DNA of 64,000 nucleotides from Planctomycetota bacterium (GTDB taxonomy: Bacteria > Planctomycetota > UBA1135 > GCA-002686595): assembly GCA_016779205.1 (NCBI GenBank), contig JADHOC010000005.1, forward strand, positions 62,001 to 126,000. Direction: 5' to 3'. Positions 16,443 through 25,556 of the stretch are shown here, in pieces (the stretch's first letter is position 1; each line of letters starts with the position of its first letter). The notes beneath the pieces are model-generated. The model did no database searches and was not told where the DNA came from. It saw nothing but the letters and a program-made list of their open reading frames with translations. The position numbers and the translations under genes were made by a program.

Positions 16443-17078
16443 TCAGTTGCCCGAGAGCTCCTCGAGCATCTCGGGCGCCAGGGTGCGTCCAGGCAGGGTC
16501 GAGAGGAGGACCCGGAGGATCTCGTCGCACGCCTCGCGCAGGTCCCGATCGGTGCTGCTCGCGGTGCCGCCGGACGTCGTGAAACGGAACTCACGGTTCA
16601 ATCGAGCCTCCCAGAGGGCCGGCCCCCCGGGATTCCGCGGGTCGACGAGCCTCGCTGCGATGGTCGCGTCGATGGAGTGGAGCGCCATCCAGTCCGGCAT
16701 GTCCCATTGCTCGATCATGAGCTCGAGGTAAGCGTCCTCTCCGAGGGCCCCCGGTGAGAAGCTGGCCTCCTGCACGCCACCGCCCGCAGGGGCGGCCATG
16801 GCGATGGTCTCGTCCACCGCGTCCATGGCGAGGGGCGAATAGCGCCGACGAACCAGGGCCTTCGCCGCTGAATTCCGGATCAGATCCGTCGGAGCCCTCA
16901 GGACACCGGGTGCCGTCTCCACGGGGAGCACGGCAATGTCCACCGGGTTCACCGCGGCGATGTCGCCAACGGAGGTTGACTCCACGAGGGAGCCCGTCGG
17001 GCTCGGCGTGGTCTGGCAAGCGGTCCCGCCCCCGACGAGGACCGCAACGAGGGTGAGGGTTCGAATCGCGCTCTGCAT
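16443..17078 (-). CDS. Lipoprotein, possibly GNA1162/DUF799-like
   Basis: 211 residues with a lipoprotein signal peptide (LTLVAVLVGGGTA-Cys21). The mature part begins with NPVDIAVLPVE, resembling the start of the GNA1162-like lipoprotein family (a predicted outer-membrane lipoprotein found with type secretion or ABC genes), followed by a predicted alpha/beta segment (LIRNSAAKALVRRRYSPLAMDAV) and WEARLNREFRFTTSGG. The family assignment is a weak pattern match. It may be transcribed alone: the neighbouring genes on both sides are separated by more than 250 bp. Confidence 0.65.
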   Translation of the reverse strand: MQSAIRTLTLVAVLVGGGTACQTTPSPTGSLVESTSVGDIAAVNPVDIAVLPVETAPGVLRAPTDLIRNSAAKALVRRRYSPLAMDAVDETIAMAAPAGGGVQEASFSPGALGEDAYLELMIEQWDMPDWMALHSIDATIAARLVDPRNPGGPALWEARLNREFRFTTSGGTASSTDRDLREACDEILRVLLSTLPGRTLAPEMLEELSGN

Positions 17079-17257
17079 GGCCGGATGCTACGGGAACCGA
17101 CCGCGGGATTTCGAGGGTCCAGTGCCCGTTCCGGTGGCTCGCGGTCGCGGGGCGCCCGCCGGGGCGGGCTCTCGAGAGGTCCGCGGACCTCCCGGACGTC
17201 CACCGCACCCCCCACCTGGGCCACCGGATGCCTGGAGCCGCCCGCTCCAGAGCCCCG

Positions 17258-17280
17258 CCAGGGGGCCTCCTGGCCCCTGG
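17258..17280 (-). terminator. Hairpin downstream of the large lipoprotein gene
   Basis: CCAGGGGGCC (17258-17267), loop TCCT, GGCCCCTGG (17272-17280), about 60 bp past the stop of the 1004-residue lipoprotein gene. A strong GC stem without a T-tract, so a terminator role is uncertain. The rest of the 17079-17338 gap holds only short GC-rich repeats. Confidence 0.35.
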
Positions 17281-17338
17281 AGCGCCCCCTGGGCCCAGGC
17301 GGCCCGGGGCTAGGGCCGCGGGGAAGGGGACGGGCCGA

Positions 17339-20300
17339 TCAGTCCAGGGTGAAGGTCACAGCCGCAGCGAAGCCTGCGCGCTCGTGCTCCCGCTCGATGT
17401 CGCTCCAGAGGAACTCATTGCGGTCGAAGTCCCAGCCCCAGAGGGTGACCTCCGCCGAGAGGATCCCCGGCTCGAGCCCCGCGCCCCCCTCGGCGGCGAG
17501 GTCCGGGACCGACAGGAGCAGATCTCCGCTCGCATCGGAGGTATCCAGCGTCCAGAGCTTCCACTTCCGACCGGTGCTCGAGGTGAGCTGGACCTCCGCG
17601 ATCCCGTCCCCACCGATGCTGTCCGGCAGGGTGTCCTCGACCACGAGGTTGAACCCGCCAGGACCGGTCGTGCCACCGGGGCTCGGGGAGAGGAGTCGAG
17701 GCACATCGATGGGCTGCAGTTGATTGGCGCTGGTGGAGAGCCGCGGGCGCGCGGACACCTCATTGCCGGCCACGTCCTTCACGGCGGCGCGCAGCAGGAG
17801 GTCGGTGTCGATGGCACCACGGACATCCAGCTCCCCCCCCACGTTCGCCAGCCCGGAGGCCGCGCCGAGGGCGGTCCAGGTCGTCCCTCCCCCCCCGAGC
17901 GGATAGGGATTCGCTCGGCCCACGACCACCGGCCCCGCGAGGCCCGTGCCCACGGCCTCCGCCGTGATGCTGGGCGCGTCGGCAGGCGCGCCGAAGTTGA
18001 CGAGGCCCGAGATGTCGAGGACGTGCGGGGTGAGGGCGAAGGGCTGCAGGTCGGGGGCCGAGAAGGCCAGCTGGTCCCCCGCGTCGATGTCCACGTCCAG
18101 GGCGGTCTCACCGGCCGCCACCGGAAGGAGCGGCGCGCTCAAGCCGAAGCCCCGCAGGTAGGTGACGGGGTTGAAGGTGAACTGGGGCAGGTCGTCCTGG
18201 GTCGCGAGGAACGAGATCGCTCCGAGGGTGGAGCCCTCGATGAGCACGGGCCCGTAGTTGCACTCGAAGAGTGTCGCGTTGGAGTTCGGCGAGCAGAGAG
18301 AGACGTCGCTCAGGCGCCGCAGGCGCGGCGCCCTCGTGTCCGCCACCTTGGTGGCCGCGCCGGAGAAGTTGCCGGTCGGGAAGACGCTGGTCACCTTGCC
18401 CTGGACCGCCGCCGCCGGCTCGCTCGAGACGTCGAGCAGGACCTCCAGGGAGTTCCGGGGGACGCCGTGGAAGGTGAAGAGGTCGTAGCCCGGAGCGTCC
18501 ACCGTGATGACGGTGTCCCCCGCTGGCGCGCCCTGCACCTGGGCCTGACCGATGATGCTCGTCGTGTTCGAATCCACGAAGGCCACGGCCCCGCCGCTCT
18601 CCGAGTGGCTGTGGACCGTCGCGTCGCTGATCCCGCGCAGCGAGCGGCGGTCGTAGACGCGGACCTGCACGTTCCCCCCGGTCGGGTCCGCGCCGGGCCC
18701 GATGACCCCGCGCTGGAGGTAGGTACCGGAGGCAGGCACGGTGGTCGAATTCCCGGCCCGGTCGAAGATCGAGAGGTCGTAGTTCACGCCCCCGCTGCCC
18801 GGGTTGATCGCACCGAGCGGCACCGCCGCGGTGACGAAGAGAGCCTCCCCGGAGGAGTCCACCTCCCCTGCGAAGGCCGTCCGGGGCGGGCTGGCGAGGC
18901 TCCCACCGTTGGTCCCGCTGGCGCCCGCGTCCACGAAGGCGAAGGCGACCGGCTCGCTGGCCCTGCCCACGATGGCGAGGTCCCGCAGGTCCCCGACGAA
19001 GCTCGAGACGTCCGCCCCTGCGGCGCCGAGCCCCAGGAGGATGGGCGCCACCGTGTCGAAGTAGGGGCGCTCTGCGGCGTTCGTGGCCGGGTCACCGTCG
19101 AACAGGCGCACGCCCGTCGGGGAGCCGAAGCGGCGCAGCTGGATCGCGCACTCGAAGTCACCATCCGCGAACTCCGCGTCTCCGAGGGCGTCGATCATCC
19201 CCAGCTCGCTCGGGGTCAGGCTCAGCGCCGAGGCCCCCTCGGGGAAGTCCACCGTGGCGACGGTCGCCTTCAACAGCTGGGGGTTCTCAGGGCTCGTGCC
19301 GAAGAGGAAAGCCTCGGCGATCACGCCGCTCGGCGCAGGCTCGGACAGGGTGACCTCGACGATGGGCGCCCCGCTGAAGACGTCGGCCGCGCTGAAGGTG
19401 TCGGGGTTCCCTGCCCCGGCGAACTTCTGGACCTCTGCAGCCAGGCTCAGCCCGAGCGTCTGGAACTCGGTCTCCGAGGGAGGCAGGGGGTCACCTTCCT
19501 CGGAGGTGAGCTCATCGGCACCCTGGGCCAGCTTGACCTGGACCAGCACGTCCGTGCCGAGGGGGACCGCTCGCCCGTCGGCATCGCGCGGGATCCAGCG
19601 CCACACCTGGGTCAACCCGAAGCCGAGCCCCGAGGTGCCGAGCTGGAGCGACTCCGGCGCAGGATCGAAGGCCGGAGGGAACCCGTCGACGAGCACGTCG
19701 AAGGTGTCCGCCGTGATCGTGGAGGTCTCCATGCGCCGGTCGAACCCGATCACGATCTCGCTCGCGTCGCCCTGGAGCGTGGAGAGGTCGGGCGGGTACG
19801 AGTAGAGCAGGCGCGGCTCCGGCAGGAGCGACGCGTCCACGACGGCGAAGTCGAGGAGCACCTCGTTCTGGTTCGCGCTCAGCGCCTCGCCGTTGAGGTC
19901 CACGACCTTGGCGTCCTCGGCGTAGAGGAGCTGGTACTGACGGTCGGGGGCGTACCCCGTGGCCGGAATGAGGACCACGACGCGGCCGTCCCCGACGAGG
20001 GCCGGCGGCGACAGGGGGATCTCCTGCTGGAAGACCACGTCGATGATCCGGAAGGCGTCCCCGAGGCCCTCGGGGCTCAGGCTCTCGGAGAACTCGAGGA
20101 ACACCGGGCTCCGGGGGTGGAGGTCCTGGATCCGTGGGGCGGCGGCCACGAGGGTCGGGGCCCCGGCGGCCAGGAAGGCGCCCTCGGCCGGGAAGGTCGC
20201 GCCTGCGTTCCCGAGCCCCCCGGGTCCGTTGCCGCTGTTCGAGCCGGTGCAACCGTCGACGAACACGCAGGTGGGGTTGTCACAACTCGATACGAGGCCG

Positions 20301-20353
20301 AGGCCCAGGGCAGCGAGGAGGAGGGCTCCGGAGAGCGGACGGCGGTCGAGCAT
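17339..20353 (-). CDS. Large lipoprotein with Ig-like (SbsA/Big_5-type) domains
   Basis: 1004 residues. Signal peptide ends in LGLVSSCDN: lipobox Cys24, with Asp at +2, which in E. coli means retention at the inner membrane. At about 70-170 and 185-300 are two Ig-like segments of the Big_5/SbsA type (RSPVFLEFSESLSPEGL and SEIVIGFDRRMETSTITADTFDV: extreme of a functional value followed by a predicted beta-sandwich). A carboxypeptidase-regulatory-like segment is at about 570-630 (VRVYDRRSLRGISDATVHSHSE). The C-terminal part is beta-rich without a known motif. Likely a cell-surface or periplasmic structural protein. Divergent from the plus-strand TPR operon. Confidence 0.75.
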   Translation of the reverse strand: MLDRRPLSGALLLAALGLGLVSSCDNPTCVFVDGCTGSNSGNGPGGLGNAGATFPAEGAFLAAGAPTLVAAAPRIQDLHPRSPVFLEFSESLSPEGLGDAFRIIDVVFQQEIPLSPPALVGDGRVVVLIPATGYAPDRQYQLLYAEDAKVVDLNGEALSANQNEVLLDFAVVDASLLPEPRLLYSYPPDLSTLQGDASEIVIGFDRRMETSTITADTFDVLVDGFPPAFDPAPESLQLGTSGLGFGLTQVWRWIPRDADGRAVPLGTDVLVQVKLAQGADELTSEEGDPLPPSETEFQTLGLSLAAEVQKFAGAGNPDTFSAADVFSGAPIVEVTLSEPAPSGVIAEAFLFGTSPENPQLLKATVATVDFPEGASALSLTPSELGMIDALGDAEFADGDFECAIQLRRFGSPTGVRLFDGDPATNAAERPYFDTVAPILLGLGAAGADVSSFVGDLRDLAIVGRASEPVAFAFVDAGASGTNGGSLASPPRTAFAGEVDSSGEALFVTAAVPLGAINPGSGGVNYDLSIFDRAGNSTTVPASGTYLQRGVIGPGADPTGGNVQVRVYDRRSLRGISDATVHSHSESGGAVAFVDSNTTSIIGQAQVQGAPAGDTVITVDAPGYDLFTFHGVPRNSLEVLLDVSSEPAAAVQGKVTSVFPTGNFSGAATKVADTRAPRLRRLSDVSLCSPNSNATLFECNYGPVLIEGSTLGAISFLATQDDLPQFTFNPVTYLRGFGLSAPLLPVAAGETALDVDIDAGDQLAFSAPDLQPFALTPHVLDISGLVNFGAPADAPSITAEAVGTGLAGPVVVGRANPYPLGGGGTTWTALGAASGLANVGGELDVRGAIDTDLLLRAAVKDVAGNEVSARPRLSTSANQLQPIDVPRLLSPSPGGTTGPGGFNLVVEDTLPDSIGGDGIAEVQLTSSTGRKWKLWTLDTSDASGDLLLSVPDLAAEGGAGLEPGILSAEVTLWGWDFDRNEFLWSDIEREHERAGFAAAVTFTLD

Positions 20354-20668
20354 CGAGGTCGAGGGGCGGGGTGAGGGGGCCGCGGCCTGGCGGGGAGGGC
20401 TCCCAGCGGCCCTGGTGGGACGCCGGGGCCCGGGGGATCTTCCCGGGCATTGCGGACCTTGAACCGGCGGGGGGCGGGGCGCCCTCGCTGCCGGCGGTCC
20501 CTAGTCTATAGGGCCCGGGGCCGCCGGACCCAGGTGACTCTCGGCTCTCCCGGGGCTACAAAACACCGACGGGGCCGCCCTGGCGGGCCAGCGGCCCGCC
20601 GCGAGCCCTGGCCACCCCGCCAGCGCCCCATCCACCTGCCCTCCAGCGACGAGCCTCCCCTCGGCCCC
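20354..20668. other. Divergent intergenic region
   Basis: 315 bases between the minus-strand lipoprotein gene and the plus-strand TPR operon; both promoters should lie here. It is very GC-rich. The only AT-rich point is CTAGTCTATAGG (20501-20512), which could supply a -10 in either direction (TATAGA on the minus strand), but I find no good -35 match. No gene or RNA is supported. Confidence 0.4.
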
Positions 20669-22720
20669 ATGACCTCTCCTCAAACGCCCTCCCTCCTCGC
20701 CGCGGCGCTCCTCGCCCTGGGAGCCGCGAGCCCCTCGATCGCCCACCCCGCGGCTTCCCCCACGGCATCCCCCGCGGCCCCGGCCCTCCTCCCCCAGTCC
20801 GAGCAGGACCCCAGGCTGGACGAGGCGGTGGACGCGCTGCGTCGCGGGGACATGACAACCGCCCGGCGCCTGGTGGACGCCATGTTCGTCGACGAGCGGG
20901 AGCGCACCGCCCTCCGCCTGCTCCAGGAGGGAGATGGGCTCGGAGCCCTGGACGCCATCGACCAGGCCCTCGAGCTCGACCTGGTCGGGCGCGAGCGTCG
21001 GGCGGCGATGCTGATGGTCCGCGGCCGCGCCGCCTTCGCGGCCGCGAGCGCTTCGACCCGCTACGCGTCGCTCTTCGAGGAGGCGCTCGAGACGTTTGAG
21101 CGGGCGGCAAAGGAGGGGGCGGGCGTGAGCGCGGCCCTCCGGGCGAGCCGCGCGGCGCGGATGCTCAACCTCAACCAACAGGCCCTCGACGACGCCCGCG
21201 CCGCCGTGAACTGGATCGACGCCGTGCCCGGACGGTCCGCCGGGCTCGACGTGGACCAGCCCTTCGCCCGCACCTGGGGTGAGGCCGCCTTCAGCCGCTA
21301 CGTCGAGTACCGGCAGGCCGCGGACGGGACGCCGGGCTCGCTCCAGACCAGGGCCAACCTGTTCAACGAGACGCGGCGTGCCATCGAGCGGTCCATCGGT
21401 GAATCGCCGACCTCCCCCTGGGGCTACGAGCAGCTCTCGAACCTCTTCCTCTGGGAGCAGCGGGGCCCGGAGGCCCTGCAGACCCTCCGCACGGCCCTCG
21501 CGATCCTCCCGGACAATGAGGGGATCCACACCGCGTTCGTCCGGCAACTGGGCGACCTCTCCCAGGCCCAGGCGACCGCCGCCGGCGCCGACGCCGCGGC
21601 AGCGCTTCAGGCCCGTTACGACGCGATCCTCGGGGCCTATGCCACGTTCCGCGAGCGCCACCCCGAGAACGCGCTGGGCTTCTGGTACAGCGCGTTCGAG
21701 ACCTTCTATCAGTCCCTCGACCGGTTCGAGTCCGGCGCCGACGGCGGGTACGACGTCGCCGGGTTCGGGGAGGCCGAGCGCCTGTTCGAGGCCTGCCGGA
21801 CGCGCGAGCCCGGGTTCAACGACGCGTGCGTTGACTACGAGATCCTGTGCCGAACCGCAGCGGGCTGGTGCCTCTACCAGCTCGATCGCGACGCGGACGC
21901 GGAGGCCATGTTCTTCTCCGCCGAGGACCTCCGCCCCCTCGGCTCGGAGGCCGCGCGTCGCGGCCGCGCCGCCGGGCTCGACCTCTTCCTGTCGGGCGCC
22001 AACGGCTCCAAGCGACTCCCCTCCGCCCTCGCCGGTCTCGACTTCCTGGTCCGGCGAGCGACCGCCGACCCCACCAGCCTCGTCGGCCTCGAGCGCGGCG
22101 CGCGCCTCGCGGACCGCATGTTCTCGGCGCGGCCAGAGAACCCGAACCTCGCCAACAACGTCGGCTTCGTGAACCGCGACGCTGCGGTGCTCCGGGAGAT
22201 GGACGCGAGCGCGCGCTTCGCCCGCGCCGAGTCCGACGAGGATCGCGCCGCGGCCGCCGCCAGCCGCGCCCGCGCCCAGGAGCTCATCGAGCGCAGCTGG
22301 GCCGCGTACTGCATCGCCGCAGCCATGACGCCCGATGACGTGCGAGTCGTGAACGACACGGGCCTCATCATGACCTACTACCTCCGGACCGACGCCGAGG
22401 CCGCCGAGCGCTACCTGCTGGACGCCGTGGCCGACGGCACGGTTCAGATCCAGGCCGACATGGACGAAAAGGCGCGCTACGCCCTCAACGAGGCCTGGGG
22501 CGACGCCCACCAGAACATGGGCATCCTCGAGATGACGCTCCGGGACAACCCGGCGCCGGCCCGCGACTGGTTCGTGAAGGCTCTGGAGATCGGGCCGCCG
22601 TCGCGGGAGTGGCTGCGGACCGAGGTCCTCCCGAGGCTGGATGAGTGGATCGAGACTGGCGTCCGCCCGGCCTCCCTCAACGAAATCGAGGCCAGAACCA
22701 TCTGGGCCCACAGACCCTGA
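20669..22720 (+). CDS. Secreted TPR-repeat protein (paralogue 1)
   Basis: 683 residues from ATG 20669; a longer frame upstream is rejected because the residues before it look non-coding. A signal peptide (LLAAALLALGAASPSIAHP) is followed by helical repeats of the TPR/Sel1-like kind across the whole length. No catalytic motif. The C-terminal third (NLANNVGFVNRDAAVL and VVNDTGLIMTYYLRT) matches the next gene (LLWNDVGLMSRDAGD and LNDGAVILHYGLQRS), so the two are tandem paralogues. Probably a periplasmic scaffold. First gene of a four-gene plus-strand operon. Confidence 0.75.
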   Translation: MTSPQTPSLLAAALLALGAASPSIAHPAASPTASPAAPALLPQSEQDPRLDEAVDALRRGDMTTARRLVDAMFVDERERTALRLLQEGDGLGALDAIDQALELDLVGRERRAAMLMVRGRAAFAAASASTRYASLFEEALETFERAAKEGAGVSAALRASRAARMLNLNQQALDDARAAVNWIDAVPGRSAGLDVDQPFARTWGEAAFSRYVEYRQAADGTPGSLQTRANLFNETRRAIERSIGESPTSPWGYEQLSNLFLWEQRGPEALQTLRTALAILPDNEGIHTAFVRQLGDLSQAQATAAGADAAAALQARYDAILGAYATFRERHPENALGFWYSAFETFYQSLDRFESGADGGYDVAGFGEAERLFEACRTREPGFNDACVDYEILCRTAAGWCLYQLDRDADAEAMFFSAEDLRPLGSEAARRGRAAGLDLFLSGANGSKRLPSALAGLDFLVRRATADPTSLVGLERGARLADRMFSARPENPNLANNVGFVNRDAAVLREMDASARFARAESDEDRAAAAASRARAQELIERSWAAYCIAAAMTPDDVRVVNDTGLIMTYYLRTDAEAAERYLLDAVADGTVQIQADMDEKARYALNEAWGDAHQNMGILEMTLRDNPAPARDWFVKALEIGPPSREWLRTEVLPRLDEWIETGVRPASLNEIEARTIWAHRP

Positions 22721-22803
22721 GAGCATTTTCGGGCCGACTTGGCCATCATTCCCGGCGCGCCCCGCGGCGCGACGCCCCCGTCCACCACCAAGCCCCCGGC
22801 GAC

Positions 22804-24495
22804 ATGCTGCTTCAACTGACCCTCCTGGCCACCTGCACCCCGCTCGCGACGGCCCCGCTGTCCGTCCCCGTGCTCGCCTCCGAGTCCGTCCACGACGACG
22901 TCGCAGACCTCGTCCGCAGGGGCAAGGCGGAGCTGCTCGCGGGCAAGTTCGACGCGGCCCTCGCCACCTTCCGCGAGGCCAACGACAAGAACGGCGGCGA
23001 GGTCGACACGGAGATCTGGGTGCTGCGGGCGCGGATGGCCAAGGGTGAGCTCGACGCCGCCTTCGAGCGGGTCATCGAGCTCGAGTCCGAGGGCCGCGGC
23101 GGGGTCGGCGTGCAGTACCTCATCGGGGTGGCGCGCTACGAGTTCGGCCGCCGCCTCGAGCTCCAGGGCAGCCCCCAAGCCGGCGGGGCCTATCAGGAGG
23201 CCGCCGCCTACCTGAAGGACGTCATGGCCAGCGAAGGGGAGCAGTTCCCCGACGGGTGGTTCCGCCTCGCCGCGTCCGCGCGATGGATGGGCGACATGGA
23301 GACCGCGTCCTCCTCCATTGACCGCGCCCTTGAGGTCTCTCGCGACGGCGAGACGCTCGGCCTCGCGGCCAAGATTCGCATCGCCCGCGGCGCCGGGCTC
23401 ATGGGCGCCGAGGAGACGCGCCCCGCGGGCGTCCGCGCCATCGAGCAGGGAGTCCGCGACGCGCGGGAGGCCGCGAAGGCCATGGGGAGCAAGAAGGAGC
23501 TCGCCCGGCAGCAGGCCGACGTGCACCTCCAGCTCGGCGTTGGGCTGCTCTTCCTGGAGAAGAAGGACGAGGCCGCGGCCGCGTACTCGACGGCCATGGG
23601 CTGGGATCCGACCCAGGTCGACTTCGGTCAGCTCCTCGGCAGCCTCGCGGACTCGGAGGGGACCGTGGCGCCCTTCGTCGACGCCCTCGAGGACGGCGCC
23701 GCCCAGTTCGAGAAGCGCTGGGGCAAGAACATCAGCTCCGACGCGGGCCTGCTCTGGTGGCTGGGGTACGGCCAGTACTCCCTCGGACGCTACGAGCCGG
23801 CCATCGCGTCCTTCGAGCGTGCGGTCTCCAAGTTCCCCGCCTACTCCAACGCCCACTGGTACATCGCCCTCAGCCAGTACTTCCGCGGCAAGGAGCACGA
23901 CGAGGAGGCGGGACGCGCCTTCCGTCGGTATGCGGAGGCGGACGCCGGGAGCTTCGCCCAGATGGTGAACTCCAGCCCTCAGAACAAGGCCTACCCCGGC
24001 CGCCTGCTGTTCCGCCTCTGGGACTCCCAGAAGTTCGTGGCCGCAGCGGACCTCGCCGAGGTGCGGCTCATCGCCGACCGGACCGACCCGCTGCTCTGGA
24101 ACGACGTGGGTCTCATGAGCCGTGACGCCGGGGACTTCGTCCGGCGGTCGAAGGCAGAGGACCCCGAGAAGTCACCCGCCGAGTACTACGAGCGAGCCTG
24201 GGAGGCCTACCAGAAGGCCCTCGAGCTGGACCGCAAGCCGCAGTACCTCAACGACGGCGCGGTGATCCTTCACTACGGGCTCCAGCGCAGCCCCGAGCTG
24301 GCCATCGCCATGTACGACGAGGCCGAGAAGCTGGCCCTCGAGATGCAGGCCAAGGGCGAGTTCGCCGAGGGCGAGGAGGAGATCGTCAAGATCGCCCTCC
24401 GCGACGCGCGCAACAACCGCAAGCTGCTAAAGGCCGCGCTCGAGCGCCAGAAGAAGAAGGACGCGAAGAAAGGCGAGGACGGCAGCCGCCCCTGA
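22804..24495 (+). CDS. Secreted TPR-repeat protein (paralogue 2)
   Basis: 563 residues from ATG 22804, with a hydrophobic N-terminus (about 1-26) that looks like a signal peptide. TPR units are clear at DDVADLVRRGKAELLAGKFDAALATF and LLWWLGYGQYSLGRYEPAIASFERAV (Trp/Gly/Tyr/Ala/Phe pattern). The C-terminus is Lys-rich (RQKKKDAKKGEDG). It shares a C-terminal domain with the preceding gene, 83 bp upstream, so probably arose by tandem duplication. It lies 11 bp before the next gene and is probably cotranscribed with it. Confidence 0.78.
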   Translation: MLLQLTLLATCTPLATAPLSVPVLASESVHDDVADLVRRGKAELLAGKFDAALATFREANDKNGGEVDTEIWVLRARMAKGELDAAFERVIELESEGRGGVGVQYLIGVARYEFGRRLELQGSPQAGGAYQEAAAYLKDVMASEGEQFPDGWFRLAASARWMGDMETASSSIDRALEVSRDGETLGLAAKIRIARGAGLMGAEETRPAGVRAIEQGVRDAREAAKAMGSKKELARQQADVHLQLGVGLLFLEKKDEAAAAYSTAMGWDPTQVDFGQLLGSLADSEGTVAPFVDALEDGAAQFEKRWGKNISSDAGLLWWLGYGQYSLGRYEPAIASFERAVSKFPAYSNAHWYIALSQYFRGKEHDEEAGRAFRRYAEADAGSFAQMVNSSPQNKAYPGRLLFRLWDSQKFVAAADLAEVRLIADRTDPLLWNDVGLMSRDAGDFVRRSKAEDPEKSPAEYYERAWEAYQKALELDRKPQYLNDGAVILHYGLQRSPELAIAMYDEAEKLALEMQAKGEFAEGEEEIVKIALRDARNNRKLLKAALERQKKKDAKKGEDGSRP

Positions 24496-24506
24496 GCGAG
24501 CCTCCG

Positions 24507-25556
24507 ATGCTCCCCATCCGCTTCGCCGCTGGCCCCACCGCGGTCGAGGGCCGCGCCGTCGTGATGGTCGACGGCTCCTTCGGCGCCGCGCCCGCGGGCG
24601 GCCTGCACCTGGCCCATTGGCCAGGCAACCGCACGCCCCAGGAACTGCGGCGGGACCTCTCCACGGAGATCGCCTTCGCCTTCCTTGACCTCGATGAGGC
24701 CAGGCGCCGAGAGCTCACCAGCGGCTGCGAGGCCCTGGTGCTGAACCACTACGACACCGACGGCGTCTGCGCCCTACTGGCGCTGAGCCGACCGGAGGTC
24801 TGCCGCCCCCACCGCGAGCTGCTCAACGAGGTCGCCGCCTCGGGGGACCTCTTCGAGGTTCGCTCCGACCGGGCCTTCGCGGTGGACATGGCCCTGCAGG
24901 ACCTCGGCCGTCGGTGGACCGGAGACCGGGACGCCCTCCTGGACGCGGCCCTCGACCTGCTCGCCTCCCTCCTCGAGGACGAGGAGGCGGAGCCCGAACG
25001 CTGGCAGTCGGCCCTCGAGCGACTCCGCGCCGACCGCGAGGCCCTGGAGGGCGCGCTCTTCGACGACCTCGTCTACATGGACCTCGGCGTCTGGAGCGCC
25101 GCCCTCCCCGGCCCCAGCCCCGGGCCCTTCGACCCCGGCCGCCATGCCTTTCTGGGCTCGGGTCGACATGATCGGGCGCTGCTCCTGGGGACCGGGCCGG
25201 AGGGCACCTCCGCGCGGTTCGTTGTGGGGACGCGCTCCTTCTTCGACATCGTCTCGCGCCCCGCGTCAGGACGCCCGGACCTCGCCGCCCTCGCCGCGCG
25301 GCTCAACGGCCTCGAGGGCGAACGCGAGGACGGCCACCGCTGGCACCACCAGCCCCAGGCCGGGGCCACCCCCGAGCTGTGGTTCGGGAACGAGCACCTC
25401 CACCTCTACGCGGAGCACGCCGGCAAGGCGCTCGGCTGGAGCCGCCTCGAGCCCCTCGAGATCAAGCGGCACGTGCTCGACGCCGTACGCGACGCGTGGG
25501 TGCTCCCCGACGACGACGACGAGGCGGCGGACGACGAGGACATCTTCGACGTATGA
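24507..25556 (+). CDS. Conserved hypothetical protein with NHYDTDG motif
   Basis: 349 residues, no signal peptide, cytoplasmic. LHLAHWPGNRTPQELRRDLSTEIAF near residue 33 and ALVLNHYDTDGVCAL near residue 74 are the most conserved-looking blocks; I recall similar sequences in the DUF6687 family, but cannot confirm that. NHYDTDG resembles the DHH phosphoesterase motif (DHHxDG), so a metal-dependent hydrolase is possible, unproven. The C-terminus is very acidic (DDDDEAADDEDIFDV). The stop overlaps the start of the metallo-beta-lactamase gene by 4 bp (ATGA), suggesting the two proteins work together. Confidence 0.65.
   Translation: MLPIRFAAGPTAVEGRAVVMVDGSFGAAPAGGLHLAHWPGNRTPQELRRDLSTEIAFAFLDLDEARRRELTSGCEALVLNHYDTDGVCALLALSRPEVCRPHRELLNEVAASGDLFEVRSDRAFAVDMALQDLGRRWTGDRDALLDAALDLLASLLEDEEAEPERWQSALERLRADREALEGALFDDLVYMDLGVWSAALPGPSPGPFDPGRHAFLGSGRHDRALLLGTGPEGTSARFVVGTRSFFDIVSRPASGRPDLAALAARLNGLEGEREDGHRWHHQPQAGATPELWFGNEHLHLYAEHAGKALGWSRLEPLEIKRHVLDAVRDAWVLPDDDDEAADDEDIFDV

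Noticed and set aside
13246..16731. Very long plus-strand open frame (1161 codons) across pnp and rpsO
   Set aside because: It is the antisense shadow of pnp and rpsO, whose products are certain. In GC-rich DNA the frame opposite a real gene is often open.
17060..17072. GGTTCGAATC, resembling a tRNA T-loop
   Set aside because: It lies in the signal peptide coding part of a lipoprotein gene and no acceptor, D or anticodon stems fold around it.
17228..20374. Plus-strand open frame of 1048 codons opposite the large lipoprotein
   Set aside because: The product is rich in Arg, Gly, Glu and His without domain motifs, while the minus strand has a lipobox and Ig-like patterns.
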